Shown in pieces: positions 45,601 through 55,489 of a DNA stretch of 64,000 bases. Positions within the stretch are counted from its first letter, which is position 1. Each line of letters opens with the position of its first letter. The position numbers and the translations under genes were made by a program. The stretch is taken from NCBI RefSeq assembly GCF_030068605.1, contig NZ_JASJOU010000015.1, forward strand, positions 1 through 64,000, given 5' to 3'. This DNA comes from Xanthocytophaga agilis. GTDB taxonomy: Bacteria; Bacteroidota; Bacteroidia; Cytophagales; 172606-1. Below the pieces are notes generated by a model. It was not told where the DNA came from and did no database searches. It saw nothing but the letters and a program-made list of their open reading frames with translations.

Positions 45601-47244
45601 GATATTGTCTCCGGCTGTTGTCTTAATCAAGGTTACGGGTTTTAAAAACTTAGCTCCATCCAGATACAGATGCGGAGCCGTTACCGTTAATTCACTCTCA
45701 CTGACAAAGCCAGTACCCAGATGCAACTGTGTATTACTACCAAAGGTGAGCTGACGGGCTGTAGTCCCTTTAAAGATAATTTTTTGCAAATTCAATCCAT
45801 TATAGACTCCCCCATCCTGCAACACCACTCCTTCTCCAAAAGTGGTAATAGCGCCACTATTGCCAAAGGTAAACAGGCTTCCAGCCAGGGTCAGTTTCTT
45901 AAGAAAGACATCGGCTGTATTACTATAGGAAATACCAAAAGTGCCATTGGTCGGATTAATAATAGTGACTTCATCATAGAAAATACTCCGCTGATTAACC
46001 CCAGACCAGCCTCCAATCCAGGTGCCTCCTCCATTGATGATCACCGGTCCATAGAAGGTATTGAGAATCACCCCATCTGAGCCTGTAGTAACCGGATTGG
46101 GAATAGGTGTGGGGACACTGGAGGGTGGGGTCCAGGAAGTGCTCCAATCAGGCACTTTGGCCGTGCCAGGCGCTCCTCCGACTACCCAGGTAGTTTTTTG
46201 CAGAATGGCTCTGCGATAAAAAGTACAGCCTTTATAGGCAAGCTGATAAGCCCATGCCCGTACATCTCCATAAAATACACAATTTTCCAGTGACAGGGCG
46301 CCTCCTCCATTGACAGTGGTTCCTGTTGGCAGCGGCAGCTCGAGTGCGATAGGTTGCTGGGTCAGACTGCTAAAGTTGGATAGGGTCAGCGTGTATTGAT
46401 CCCCGACTTGCCCGATCTGAAGTGTTCGGTTCGTCGTTAGCGTGCCGCTCAGTCTGATCTCCCCACGGATCGGATTCAAAAGCAGATTGCCATTGTACTG
46501 ACTGGTGTTGATGACCAGCCCATAACTGACCCCCGGTTTGTTTACCGTCAGGGTCAACGGTCCGTTAAAGGTATCGGCATAGTAGCGGGCCAGTGTCCAG
46601 CGTAGTCCTCCTGTCAGTGACAAAGACACCGAATCCTGATAAATATTGTTGCCATTAGCCGATTCATCATACCCTCCGGTTCTGGTCATAGAAACCGGCT
46701 TTTGAAAGGTTGTATTCTGGATATTGCTAATGACCAGACTGGCAACTGTCAATCGTGCATTGATCACAGGATAGGTAGTAGCGCTGCCAAAAGAAGTACT
46801 CCCTCCCAGCACCCGTAGATTACCATTGCTGATTGTACCAGCAGTAATAGCGGTTGTGCCATTGCAGGTTAGGGTAAAGCTGCCCAGATTCAGGCTAACG
46901 CCACTCCCACTGAGAGTAAAGTTATTGGTCGTAGTATTAGCTGCCAGAACAGGATAACGGGCCACACTCACAGTGGAGATAGTGATATCATCCGTTGAGG
47001 CAGGCACAGCCGCTGGTGTCCAGTTGGCGGCTGTATTCCAGTCAGTACTCACAGAGCCATTCCAGGTATAGGAAGTAGCCTGAGTGGTGAAAGATGACAG
47101 AAGGCTACCTATAAATAGGATATAGAAGTATAGGCAATGGACAGGGCATTGCGTTTGGCTTTTCTGCTCAGATTTTTGTTCTGTTTGCCGGCTTGTATCT
47201 GACATAGCAACTGACCAGACAGCAGAAAGAATAGGAATATACAT
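45490..47244 (-). CDS. Secreted beta-rich surface protein (unit A)
   Basis: The 584-aa product has a hydrophobic signal (about 35-58) followed by a domain with SYTWNGSVSTDWNTAANWTP, a motif common at the start of Bacteroidota beta-helix surface proteins. The rest is Thr/Asn/Gly-rich with regularly spaced beta strands, probably a right-handed beta-helix or adhesin. The last 35 residues (VFNDKVLIRNRASSGTIQMA) are identical to those of 61237-63702, which stands in the same place before the second RHS gene. Linked with RHS genes, it may be a surface partner in toxin display; this is inference. The spacing to the RHS gene is 56 bp. The start may be internal, nearer the signal. Confidence 0.65.
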   Translation of the reverse strand: MYIPILSAVWSVAMSDTSRQTEQKSEQKSQTQCPVHCLYFYILFIGSLLSSFTTQATSYTWNGSVSTDWNTAANWTPAAVPASTDDITISTVSVARYPVLAANTTTNNFTLSGSGVSLNLGSFTLTCNGTTAITAGTISNGNLRVLGGSTSFGSATTYPVINARLTVASLVISNIQNTTFQKPVSMTRTGGYDESANGNNIYQDSVSLSLTGGLRWTLARYYADTFNGPLTLTVNKPGVSYGLVINTSQYNGNLLLNPIRGEIRLSGTLTTNRTLQIGQVGDQYTLTLSNFSSLTQQPIALELPLPTGTTVNGGGALSLENCVFYGDVRAWAYQLAYKGCTFYRRAILQKTTWVVGGAPGTAKVPDWSTSWTPPSSVPTPIPNPVTTGSDGVILNTFYGPVIINGGGTWIGGWSGVNQRSIFYDEVTIINPTNGTFGISYSNTADVFLKKLTLAGSLFTFGNSGAITTFGEGVVLQDGGVYNGLNLQKIIFKGTTARQLTFGSNTQLHLGTGFVSESELTVTAPHLYLDGAKFLKPVTLIKTTAGDNISIGGNVFNDKVLIRNRASSGTIQMATQVQDQTVKSQ

Positions 47245-47327
47245 AGTAGGTGTATTTTCAGTAAAATATCGTGATGTAAATTTGATTGGAGGCTATAATT
47301 GGTTGGAGCCAAGTATACTTCAACTCA

Positions 47328-48527
47328 TCAGCTCTTTTTCAGATAGATCTTTCCATTGGTGGCTTTCACATAAATGGAAATCGTACCTGTGCCTATCTTA
47401 TTCCAGTGACTTTCCTTGGCTAGTAACTGCCCATTGGCTCCTTGTTGGATTTCTTCCTGTGCTGTACCTACTTCCCACTCACTGACTAAAGAAGTATTTT
47501 CGGTACTAGTTTGAATCAGATGGATCTGCAGTGAACCCTCAAAATCGGAAGGTAAGGTTAGGGTAATATCTCCCTGATCAGAAACCAAAATCAAATTTTG
47601 CTCACTGACGGCTTGTGAAAGTGTATAGGTGATATTCCCTTTCCCGGTAACCACGCTCACAGAACTGCCTAAAGCAGAACCAAGGGTAATATTACCCTCC
47701 TTAACTGCCAGATCTACATTCTTTTGTGCCTTGTCAATCTGCACGTTACCTTTATCAATAGCAAAGGAAGCATTCACAGGCAGAGAACTGATTTGCAGAT
47801 CGCCTGAGAGAATTTGCTGACGAAAATCAGAACCTTTCTGTGAGAGAAAAGCAGAAGAATACTGATAGGTTACTTTACCATTCTGGCTACTAGCCTGAAG
47901 CATCCCACTGACGTCTGAAAGCAGAATATCACCTTTTTGGGTAAAGAGCCTTCCTTCTAAGGTAGCATTGGAAACAGTGCAGTTACCCTCTTGCAAAGTA
48001 GCATATAGATATCCCTGTAATTGAGAAGCACTTAGGTTACCCTGCCCGATCTGCAGATCAACAGTGGCATTGAGTCCTGAAAGCGAAACCTCTCCCTTTT
48101 CGATCTGTGAATTAAGTTGATAACTATCGGGTAAGGCTAGTTGCAGTTTCTGATGAATGGCATCACTTTCTTTGGAAAACACATGCAACCCATCCATGCT
48201 TTCTAACCGGTATAAGAGTGTATCCAGCTTTTTATCGGAAGTGGTATTAATGACAAATACAGATGTAGTTTGATCCTGACCTAGAGTATTAGCTTGTGTA
48301 GCAGTCAGATTAGCTGACTGAGAAGCCAAACGCATGGCTACTTTGGTTTGGGAACTGCCTACTACCTGTAATCCGCCTTGTGTACGCAGAATGACTTCCA
48401 CTTTTTTAGCAGATTGCCCCACAGAGGAAAGTGTATCGGAAGGCCAAGCTGCTTCAGTAAATCCATACGTTCTGGCAGATAAACATACTGGCCAGAGATA
48501 AAGTAAAAGATAAAATAAATATTTCAT
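47328..48527 (-). CDS. DUF4097-like secreted protein (unit A)
   Basis: The frame is open from 48593, but MKYLFYLLLYLWPVCLSA at 48527 is a proper signal peptide, so I prefer that start (399 aa). The mature part is a regular beta-solenoid-like series with repeating GNxTxS-type turns (VDLQIGQGNLSASQLQG, KGDILLSDVSG, VKEGNITLGSALG, QGDITLTLPSDFEG), as in DUF4097/DUF2807-type putative adhesins. The end NKIGTGTISIYV...GKIYLKKS resembles the end of the partial gene at the window edge (63778-64000), its counterpart in unit B. Function in the RHS operon unknown; a surface scaffold is plausible. Confidence 0.65.
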   Translation of the reverse strand: MKYLFYLLLYLWPVCLSARTYGFTEAAWPSDTLSSVGQSAKKVEVILRTQGGLQVVGSSQTKVAMRLASQSANLTATQANTLGQDQTTSVFVINTTSDKKLDTLLYRLESMDGLHVFSKESDAIHQKLQLALPDSYQLNSQIEKGEVSLSGLNATVDLQIGQGNLSASQLQGYLYATLQEGNCTVSNATLEGRLFTQKGDILLSDVSGMLQASSQNGKVTYQYSSAFLSQKGSDFRQQILSGDLQISSLPVNASFAIDKGNVQIDKAQKNVDLAVKEGNITLGSALGSSVSVVTGKGNITYTLSQAVSEQNLILVSDQGDITLTLPSDFEGSLQIHLIQTSTENTSLVSEWEVGTAQEEIQQGANGQLLAKESHWNKIGTGTISIYVKATNGKIYLKKS

Positions 48528-48674
48528 GATTAGTTGCAAATGCAGAATAGATACAGATTGAACAATTTGAGAAAGTATACTCCTTACGTCCACTTACAGA
48601 ATGGATGTAAAGCCAGGAGAGAAAAATTTTTTCTCTATAGAAAGGCTTAGTTCAAGAAGCTTACTCCAAAAGGT

Positions 48675-51600
48675 TTACTCGAGTGCAGGTTGTCCCTGAT
48701 AATGATAGCGATACTGCTTGACAATGTAACCTTTCTGATCTCGGATCACACGCAACCGTTGCAGCGAATCATACTCATAGGTGAGTGTTTTGCCATCTAC
48801 TCCACCGACTGTCTTTACTCCTATCAGTGGCAAATACGTATAGGTGCTTACCATCGCTTTGGGAATGGTTCGAAGCTTGGCTAAATCGTCCAGGTAATCA
48901 TCTATTGTAGGACTCTGGGCAATGGCATCCACCACACTTTGTCCGCCTATCGCATCAAGCACCTGCTGATAGGTAGCATTTTTAATCTCAGCTACCGGAT
49001 ACTGATGGCCATAGCCCCACAGATAAATCAAAGGAATATCAGAGGGTTTGCTTAGCTGACGGATATTGGCAAATGAATCATAACTATAACTGATACGGCT
49101 CTGATAGCGGTTGTCAATAGCAAAGCCTGTGGCAGTAGTGTTGCCAAACGGTAATTGTCCCACTGCCCGATTGGAGAACTTAAAGTTAGCCAACGCAACT
49201 GGTGATGCCGTTTCGAGTAAAAAGGTCTGATCTTTGCAAATTGAGCAGGCGGTCTGATAGGTAGTGATCTGTCCGGAAAGAATGCTGGTGGTATTGTCTG
49301 CATTGACCTGATAGCTTACAGTTTCAATGGGCAAGGCATGCAGGAAACTAGTTTTCATCGCATCAATGAAAGGAGTACCTGCTGGATAATCTTCCGGATA
49401 GGTAGTAATGCTAACTAGTATTTTGCCATCACTGCCAGTTGTTTCACTGCGGGTAGGCAAATAGTGTGACGGGTTATCAGAATAGCTGTTTGTTAAAGCT
49501 ACTATGTCTTTTACATTTCCCTGGCTATCATAAACATAACTGGTTTCTTTCTTTGTTGTCTGATACTGCCAACGGGAATTGGTTGTAAACGTTTTCCAGG
49601 TTCCAATCATTTTGTATGAAGTGACTGATTTAACCACAGAAGACAGATAGAAAGATTCCATTCGTTGTAGTATACGTAGAATACCATTGCGGTTTTCGAA
49701 TACTGTCTTCTGCTGCAAAAAACCATTCATGTTATTATCATCTCTGTTTGGCAGATCCGGAAAAAAGATTATTCGGTTATTAGCACTAGGAGTCCGAATC
49801 GGATCGGATTCATTTTTGTACTCATAAATTTCGCTGCCCAGCTCTCCATTTGCACCTATACTCATTGTTACCTTACTATACCCAATTGTACTTCCCTGAG
49901 CAGTAGAACTTAAAGGATATGTAGTGGAAGAGTAAAACTGATAGCCTCGATAAATAACATTCAATTCATCTGTATAATCTACTGGAAAGCAGTACTTCAC
50001 TACATTGGACATAAGCAAACCTGTACTTTTCGCTTCTGGTCCATTGTTGCCATAGACAGTTGTTGTATAGGAATAATTTCGAATAATAGCTTTACTAACG
50101 TCAGAGTCAGCCTGGTCACTTGTCCGTTTGATACGTAGTCCGCCTCCTATACGTGTAGCACTTTTATCAAAATCCAGATAGGTTATCACAGCCTGCAATG
50201 ACAAAAGGTAAGCATCTGTAGTACTGGAAACTGAGCCATTGGAATAAAAATCTCTAACAACTATTTTATACTTTCCTGCTGGAATCTGAATTGTATACCC
50301 ATTTGTGGAGTAGTTGATTTTATTACAATAATATTGCCATGAAGCATCTGTATTTCCAGGAGGCGTAGGTCCGCAATCTTTTGTCAGATTACCAATTCCA
50401 ATAGTAGAGCCACTTGTTCCTTCCACAGGGACTAGAAATACCGGACGTTCACTTGTATTATAAAAGGAAATAGGAGCTTGGGAACTACCTGTCAATGTCA
50501 TTTTGGCAAAGGTAGGCTTGGCAATTTCGATCACAGCAGATTCTCCATTAGTTTGTGTAAGGGTAGTTAGGTGCCAGCTATCATCATCGTCATCCATATA
50601 GGTTTGTTCATAACTGTTGGGTTCATAATCAAAATTGGTTAATCCTCCTGTGGGATAGACAACTCTGGTCAGAATACCTGCTTTCAGGTATGGATAATCC
50701 TTTTGTCCACTAGTTTGGTCCACTACTCCCTGATCAGGTCTGCGAATAGCAAAATTCTCTCTCCCATTTCGGGAAGGATTTAACAGCACATAATTCTGAC
50801 TTGTAGGTGCCTGATAACGCATAACAGGCATTTGTGTAAGCGCTTTATTGTAGTTATCCCAAGGACCATTATAATATCCCCAGTGATCCTTATCAAAGCT
50901 ATTTTTAGAAGGAAGTGGCATACGTTCATCATACATAAACTGATGTTTTTTCTCGTTGCTTTCTAGTAATGAAACCAACTTCAATCGGAGAAACTCTTGA
51001 CTCTTCCCTTCATTAAAATAGCCGTATCCAAAGTCAAAAAGCTTTGTAAAACCTGAAGGATTACTTATTTTTATTTGTTTTAAACGCTGAGGTATTTTAG
51101 GTGTAAAATACTGACCACCAGAAAGAGTGAAAGGAGCCACATATGCGATATCAGCACGATCCTCAGTAATAAATTCAACTTTACTATCTCCAAAGGTTAT
51201 CTGTTTCAATAATCGTTCTTTGGTTATCAACTGGGAGCTATAAGTTGTTGTGCCGTCTCCACTGGTTATAAATGAACCGGAGTTTCGTTCTGTACGCATC
51301 AATGGAGCAAGGGATGCATAATCGCTTTCCATATCATAAGTAAGATCAATACTGGCTCCGGATATAGACGTAATTTTATCCAGTTGCCAGCTTCCCACCT
51401 GCTTGGAATCTTTATTGGGGTATACATAATCATGATAATAATCTTCCAATGCTACTAGAGTCCGGTTATTGGAGATACAGTCAGCATCAGCACCTGTTGG
51501 TCCTGCATAGCCTGATTCGCTTCGCCGGGTAAAGGTGAATTCTTTCGTTTCAAAGTGATATTTCATTCCATCTGCTGTAATGATTTCCCAGTAACCAGGT

Positions 51601-52256
51601 AAGTTGGTAGGAACTGTAGGCGTTGAGTTGGAATAATAGGTAATCGATATTTTCTGAGCATCCAACGGAATCCCCTTGATCGTTATTTTCTGACCTGCTG
51701 GGGGAGAAGTAATCTTGTCCAGAATAAATTTTCCACTCTGCCCGCCTATGTTGTAATAAAATATATCAGGTGTATAATCCAGCACATTCTGGTTATGATA
51801 TCCATATCCCTCTGCAATTGGTAATGTTTCCTGATAAGCAGCTAAAACTTCACTGGTGACATAAGGATAACCAATCCGGAAATTATCATCCATAATATCA
51901 TCGAACCCTCGAATAGTCCGTGTAATGGTTCCACCAGCCATCAACGCCCAATTTAGACCTACTAAGCTCGCTTCCTGGTCTACTTTTACGCCTTGTCCAT
52001 GATAGGATAAAGATATGGGAAGAGTAATATCCCGATACTGAATCGTATAGATGGGAATAGTCACATTGGGTAAACCAGTGTAAAGAGAAACAGGTACATT
52101 ACCAAATATGCCCAGTGAAGCTGCATTAGGTGAGGGAGGTACAACCTTTGGCTGCCAATCTTGAGCTTGGACTAAAATTGTCGTTAATAAGGCAAAAACA
52201 AGCAATCCCCATTTCCTGTGACGGATTAGTGGAGATAAGAGTAAAATCTTAATCAT
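48675..52256 (-). CDS. Secreted YD/RHS-related protein without toxin tip (unit A)
   Basis: The 1193-aa product has a signal peptide (WGLLVFALLTTILVQAQ), then the Bacteroidota pattern SLGIFGNVPVSLYTGLPNVT and LPISLSYHGQGVKVDQEAS, LVGLNWALMAGGTITR, a beta-rich middle and at the C-terminus YD-repeat sequence (LTYEYDSLQRLRVIRDQKGY) ending soon after. It lacks the conserved junction and any toxin tip. It is the first gene of the run 48675-47328-45490-39932 and probably sets up transcription of it. In other Bacteroidota such proteins accompany RHS toxins; their job is not established. Upstream is an AT-rich 840-bp region likely to hold the promoter. Confidence 0.8.
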   Translation of the reverse strand: MIKILLLSPLIRHRKWGLLVFALLTTILVQAQDWQPKVVPPSPNAASLGIFGNVPVSLYTGLPNVTIPIYTIQYRDITLPISLSYHGQGVKVDQEASLVGLNWALMAGGTITRTIRGFDDIMDDNFRIGYPYVTSEVLAAYQETLPIAEGYGYHNQNVLDYTPDIFYYNIGGQSGKFILDKITSPPAGQKITIKGIPLDAQKISITYYSNSTPTVPTNLPGYWEIITADGMKYHFETKEFTFTRRSESGYAGPTGADADCISNNRTLVALEDYYHDYVYPNKDSKQVGSWQLDKITSISGASIDLTYDMESDYASLAPLMRTERNSGSFITSGDGTTTYSSQLITKERLLKQITFGDSKVEFITEDRADIAYVAPFTLSGGQYFTPKIPQRLKQIKISNPSGFTKLFDFGYGYFNEGKSQEFLRLKLVSLLESNEKKHQFMYDERMPLPSKNSFDKDHWGYYNGPWDNYNKALTQMPVMRYQAPTSQNYVLLNPSRNGRENFAIRRPDQGVVDQTSGQKDYPYLKAGILTRVVYPTGGLTNFDYEPNSYEQTYMDDDDDSWHLTTLTQTNGESAVIEIAKPTFAKMTLTGSSQAPISFYNTSERPVFLVPVEGTSGSTIGIGNLTKDCGPTPPGNTDASWQYYCNKINYSTNGYTIQIPAGKYKIVVRDFYSNGSVSSTTDAYLLSLQAVITYLDFDKSATRIGGGLRIKRTSDQADSDVSKAIIRNYSYTTTVYGNNGPEAKSTGLLMSNVVKYCFPVDYTDELNVIYRGYQFYSSTTYPLSSTAQGSTIGYSKVTMSIGANGELGSEIYEYKNESDPIRTPSANNRIIFFPDLPNRDDNNMNGFLQQKTVFENRNGILRILQRMESFYLSSVVKSVTSYKMIGTWKTFTTNSRWQYQTTKKETSYVYDSQGNVKDIVALTNSYSDNPSHYLPTRSETTGSDGKILVSITTYPEDYPAGTPFIDAMKTSFLHALPIETVSYQVNADNTTSILSGQITTYQTACSICKDQTFLLETASPVALANFKFSNRAVGQLPFGNTTATGFAIDNRYQSRISYSYDSFANIRQLSKPSDIPLIYLWGYGHQYPVAEIKNATYQQVLDAIGGQSVVDAIAQSPTIDDYLDDLAKLRTIPKAMVSTYTYLPLIGVKTVGGVDGKTLTYEYDSLQRLRVIRDQKGYIVKQYRYHYQGQPALE

Positions 52257-52799
52257 AGTAAGTGGTAGAACTATACAGGTAACAAATTAAAATAAACAGG
52301 CAGAAAGTTTATGAATGAGTCAGCAAGGCAAAGCTATGTATATCAAGCACTTAACCATGGCAAAATCTTTCTTTCAATAGGTTATTAAGAATTGAATTTA
52401 TCTAATGTAAAGCACATGTAAACATAAGCTTGATATCTCTCTGGAAGGTTTAATTACAGAAAATAAAAAAGGTAAACATAGATTTTATCAAAAAAGAAGA
52501 AAATATTTTCTCCCTGATAAAATCCTATTTTTAAGTTAATAAACAACCCTTAACCTATGAAATATCTATATTTCATTTTATTAAAAAAATAACCATTCAT
52601 TTCTGTTCCAATAGAATGCGGATAGTAAAAACAGATAACCAATCAAACTTATAGCACATTAGTAAAATTGTCTTTTTCTAAAAAAACATAGTAAACATTA
52701 ACCAATTAAGCAAAAAAAATACATAAAATATCTATTTTCTCGATGAAATAACAGATAGTAACATTTCATATATCCTAACACTTTAATCAGACTCATTAA

Positions 52800-52925
52800 C
52801 CTCAAAATCATCTTGTTTATCTCTGTCATCCTATTGGAACTCATGATTGGAATTATCCTTTATGTCAACTTCCTCCAGATTCAATCTCCCTGTTTCATTC
52901 ATGGTAATTCTCCCAAGCTATCAAG
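52800..52925 (-). pseudogene. Worn RHS junction remnant
   Basis: Minus-strand reading aligns with [35 protein letters not shown] only in pieces, with stops and frame changes. It is the oldest-looking of the RHS tips in the window and shows that cassettes once extended here. Confidence 0.5.
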
Positions 52926-53036
52926 CCTTCTTGATAATTGATCCTGATTTAACGGCAACAAACTTGTTATCTGTACCCAGAGAGACCTTCTGTAATCAGA
53001 TATGGGTTAAGTTAAGTCAATCTAAAGCCCAACAAA

Positions 53037-53065
53037 AATCCCTCAGCCTTTATGACTGAGGGATT
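53037..53065 (-). terminator. Terminator
   Basis: Perfect 10-bp stem AATCCCTCAG/CTGAGGGATT, loop of 9, followed by TTTTGTTGG on the minus strand, 34 bp after the stop of 53099. Confidence 0.8.
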
Positions 53066-53098
53066 AATAAATGTTATTGTAAATTTCAACACGTTGAA

Positions 53099-53731
53099 TT
53101 AATAATCTTCAATATTTCCTCTTTTTACATACGCATTTTTCAATGAATCTACACCCAGTTCTATTGTAAAATGCTTGCCATTTGTAGAATCAGAAGAGTC
53201 GTAATTATAATAGCGGTTAAATCTCAACATATCTATATTAAAATGCCTTACTATTGCAGCTTTTCTTCTCCTATAGGTTGTACAATAGGGTAAATAAAAT
53301 GTTCTGCATGTATTTGGTTTTATCTCAAATCTTGTTTCTCGTTTTTGGATAGGGCTACTAAAAGGTTCAAGGAATTCCATAGCATCAAATTTTGACGTAC
53401 CTCTCTCATGAACCATAGAGATATGATATAAAAATAAGCTATCATGTGTCCAAATAAAAAAAGGACGGGTACTATCATTTCGAATGGTAAATAAGGCATA
53501 CTTATCAAATTTAGCTCTCAGATAGGGGTAGTTGATTAGTAGCGTATCTCCTATTGTCTCTCTGAACCGATCTAAAAGATCACCCATCTTACTGTTCGGT
53601 ACATTTTCAAGAGAAACAGAAAAACCTCCTCCTAGAGACATAAACTTAGGTTTTTGTTCTTGGTTAGGTTTACAACATACCATATAAAGGCATGTTATAA
53701 CAAAAACGTATAGTATTAATGGTTTAAGCAT
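53099..53731 (-). CDS. Immunity-type lipoprotein, paralogue 3
   Basis: The 210-aa product has a lipoprotein signal (LILYVFVITCLYMVCCK) and the same mature pattern as 53945 and 54878: GGGFSVSLENVPNSKM, FDKYALFTIRNDST, a DSLFLYHIS strand, EFLEPFSSPI, and TFYLPYCT. It is closest to 53945. No toxin gene precedes it, so it is an orphan immunity gene, probably giving protection against toxins carried by relatives. It ends at a terminator. The cognate toxin class is taken to be the HEAWH metallopeptidase tip of 55490. Confidence 0.65.
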   Translation of the reverse strand: MLKPLILYVFVITCLYMVCCKPNQEQKPKFMSLGGGFSVSLENVPNSKMGDLLDRFRETIGDTLLINYPYLRAKFDKYALFTIRNDSTRPFFIWTHDSLFLYHISMVHERGTSKFDAMEFLEPFSSPIQKRETRFEIKPNTCRTFYLPYCTTYRRRKAAIVRHFNIDMLRFNRYYNYDSSDSTNGKHFTIELGVDSLKNAYVKRGNIEDY

Positions 53732-53944
53732 TTTGTATTATTTAAACACATTACAAGTCCCTCCATCCTAATCCACTTATTATAAACAAATTGGCAATAT
53801 ATAGCTAAAAGTATTAACTATATTAGAGTCAATCTAATGTCTATCTATTTTAATAGCAACGCTATTTTGACAGCAACAAAATACCCCATGCCTTAATGTG
53901 GCATAGGAGTATGAGTGCTATGTAAGAGCTAACTATAGTATCCA

Positions 53945-54577
53945 TTATTTTTTTATATATAATCTTACTCCGTCAATAGTGGCATTTTTTAACGAATCTA
54001 TCAAAAGTGTTACGTTAAAAGATTGCCAGTCTGCTGAGTCAGAATGCGAAAATGTATAGTATCGACGAAAAGCTATCATATCTAAGTCTATTTTAGTTTC
54101 TCCACCTACCCTTTTATAGGTTGTGCAGTAAGGCAGATAAAACGTTTTGCTTGTTTTTGGCTTTATTTCACATAAAGATGCTTTTTTTTTAACTGGTGTA
54201 GTAAAGGGTTCCATAATTTCTAAACTTGCTGTCCTGGAAGTATTTCGTTCATGAACTAGAGATACATCATAGAGAAACAAACTATCATGACTCCAAATAA
54301 AAAGGGAGTGAGTACTATCATTTCGAATGGTAAATAAAGCATACTTATTAAAGTAAGATCTCAGAAAAGGATAGCCCATTTGTAGTGTGTCTTCCATTTT
54401 ATCTCTAAGTTTTTCCAATAATACATTCATACTATTATTAGAAATATTTTCTAGAGAGACAGAAAATCCTGCTCCAGTAGAAATGAAGGAAGGCTTTTTC
54501 TCACTATCAGATTGACAACTTAGCGAGAAAAACAATATCACTATTAAAAACTTAGATATGATAAATAGCTTATTCAT
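53945..54577 (-). CDS. Immunity-type lipoprotein, paralogue 2
   Basis: The frame is open from 54655, but the first 26 codons are out-of-frame reading of a toxin stub (see 54588-54660). The true start is MNKLFIISKFLIVILFFSLS followed by Cys (ATG at 54577, 210 aa), a lipoprotein signal. The mature part parallels 53099 (GAGFSVSLENISNNSMNVLL, FNKYALFTIRNDST, TFYLPYCTTYKR). Because the stub before it belongs to the same toxin as the tip of 55490, this gene was once the immunity partner of a second copy of that toxin. Confidence 0.7.
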   Translation of the reverse strand: MNKLFIISKFLIVILFFSLSCQSDSEKKPSFISTGAGFSVSLENISNNSMNVLLEKLRDKMEDTLQMGYPFLRSYFNKYALFTIRNDSTHSLFIWSHDSLFLYDVSLVHERNTSRTASLEIMEPFTTPVKKKASLCEIKPKTSKTFYLPYCTTYKRVGGETKIDLDMIAFRRYYTFSHSDSADWQSFNVTLLIDSLKNATIDGVRLYIKK

Positions 54578-54587
54578 AAGTATTATA

Positions 54588-54660
54588 TTAATTTTTACGA
54601 AATCTAAAATAACGTAGAACTCTTTCTCTTTGTATTTCATCAATCTTTTCTCCATATCCC
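54588..54660 (-). pseudogene. C-terminal stub of a second metallopeptidase toxin
   Basis: In the minus-strand frame ending TAA at 54588-54590 the sequence reads GEKIDEIQRERVLRYFRFRKN, matching the last residues of the 55490 toxin (ERIDQKQKERVLYYFRNNNYQ) one by one. Nothing else of the toxin remains; the stub stops near 54660 in unrelated DNA. Confidence 0.75.
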
Positions 54661-54771
54661 ATCGTGTTCATACCTGTCCGTTTATTGGGTGTTCCTCCTA
54701 ATTACCCTAATTCATTTCATCCTTCAACACCTATTACATTTGTATAATTATATAATTCAGATTTTGAACTT

Positions 54772-54837
54772 AAGTATTCTCTAAATAGAAAAACCTCTGT
54801 TTGAATAAACAGAGGTTTTTCTATTTAGAGAATACTT
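54772..54837. terminator. Perfect 31-bp inverted repeat with 4-nt loop
   Basis: Arms 54772-54802 and 54807-54837 are exact reverse complements around GAAT; the centre has AAAAACCTCTGTTT and the right arm runs into T6. It lies 41 bp after the stop of 54878 and acts at least as a terminator, though its length is far beyond what termination needs. Confidence 0.75.
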
Positions 54838-54877
54838 TTTTAGTTTTAACTACAAACTTATGATCAAAGACATCATC

Positions 54878-55480
54878 CTAATGCTGATCCACATGTTCAA
54901 TGGTATAGCATTTTTTAAGGCTCGCATTTCCAACAGAATCTATATTAAGAATCATTTCTAATACATTTGGCCTTTTTGTTTCTGTAGTCATTGATTGAAA
55001 TGAATAATCTAAAAATAAAGTAATATTCTTGATAGGAATGCTGGGATTTCTATGTTTACTAAAAAGGTGAGTATAAGGCAAATAAAACATCCTAGTCATA
55101 CCAGGCTTCACTTCATGTATACTTGGTCTCTTGGAAGGGGTGAAAAAAGATTCCATAAACTCAAAAGGTTTTGTATTGGAATCAGCAGGATGTAGATCAA
55201 ATTTATCATAAAATAGTATCAACGAGTCTGCATCGACAAAGAAAGAAATAGTACTATCATTCCGAATATACATTAAGGCATATTTATCAAATCTGCTACT
55301 TTCATGCTCATATACATCCTGATTAAGTCGAGTTTTAATGCTCTCAAATCTGTTGTCAGGAATATTTTCCAAAGCTATAGAGATATGGCCACGAGTAGAA
55401 AGAAACTGATGTATCTGCTCTTTGTTTGAGTTGCAACTCAAACAAAGAGCAGATACAATAATCATGAATATTTTTTGCAT
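54878..55480 (-). CDS. Immunity lipoprotein for the RHS toxin 55490 (paralogue 1)
   Basis: The 200-aa product has a lipoprotein signal (MQKIFMIIVSALCLSCNS, lipobox SALCLSC-like) and the shared pattern GHISIALENIPDNRFESI, FDKYALMYIRNDST, EFMESFFTPSK and MFYLPYTH. It starts 9 bp after the stop of the RHS gene 55490, so it is the cognate immunity protein. Its location in the periplasm or outer membrane would fit a toxin that cleaves envelope proteins. It is the most divergent of the three paralogues. Confidence 0.7.
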   Translation of the reverse strand: MQKIFMIIVSALCLSCNSNKEQIHQFLSTRGHISIALENIPDNRFESIKTRLNQDVYEHESSRFDKYALMYIRNDSTISFFVDADSLILFYDKFDLHPADSNTKPFEFMESFFTPSKRPSIHEVKPGMTRMFYLPYTHLFSKHRNPSIPIKNITLFLDYSFQSMTTETKRPNVLEMILNIDSVGNASLKKCYTIEHVDQH

Positions 55481-55489
55481 AGTATTTGT

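Larger units (their letters stand above)
52257..53098. other. 842-bp intergenic region with an RHS remnant
   Basis: The first 550 bp are very AT-rich and probably hold the promoter of the 48675 operon (minus strand); no single promoter can be assigned. At about 52800-52925 the minus strand carries a worn RHS junction (LNLEEVDIKDNSNHEFQ, then KQDDFE) full of stops and frameshifts. A terminator at 53037-53065 closes the immunity genes to the right. Confidence 0.55.
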
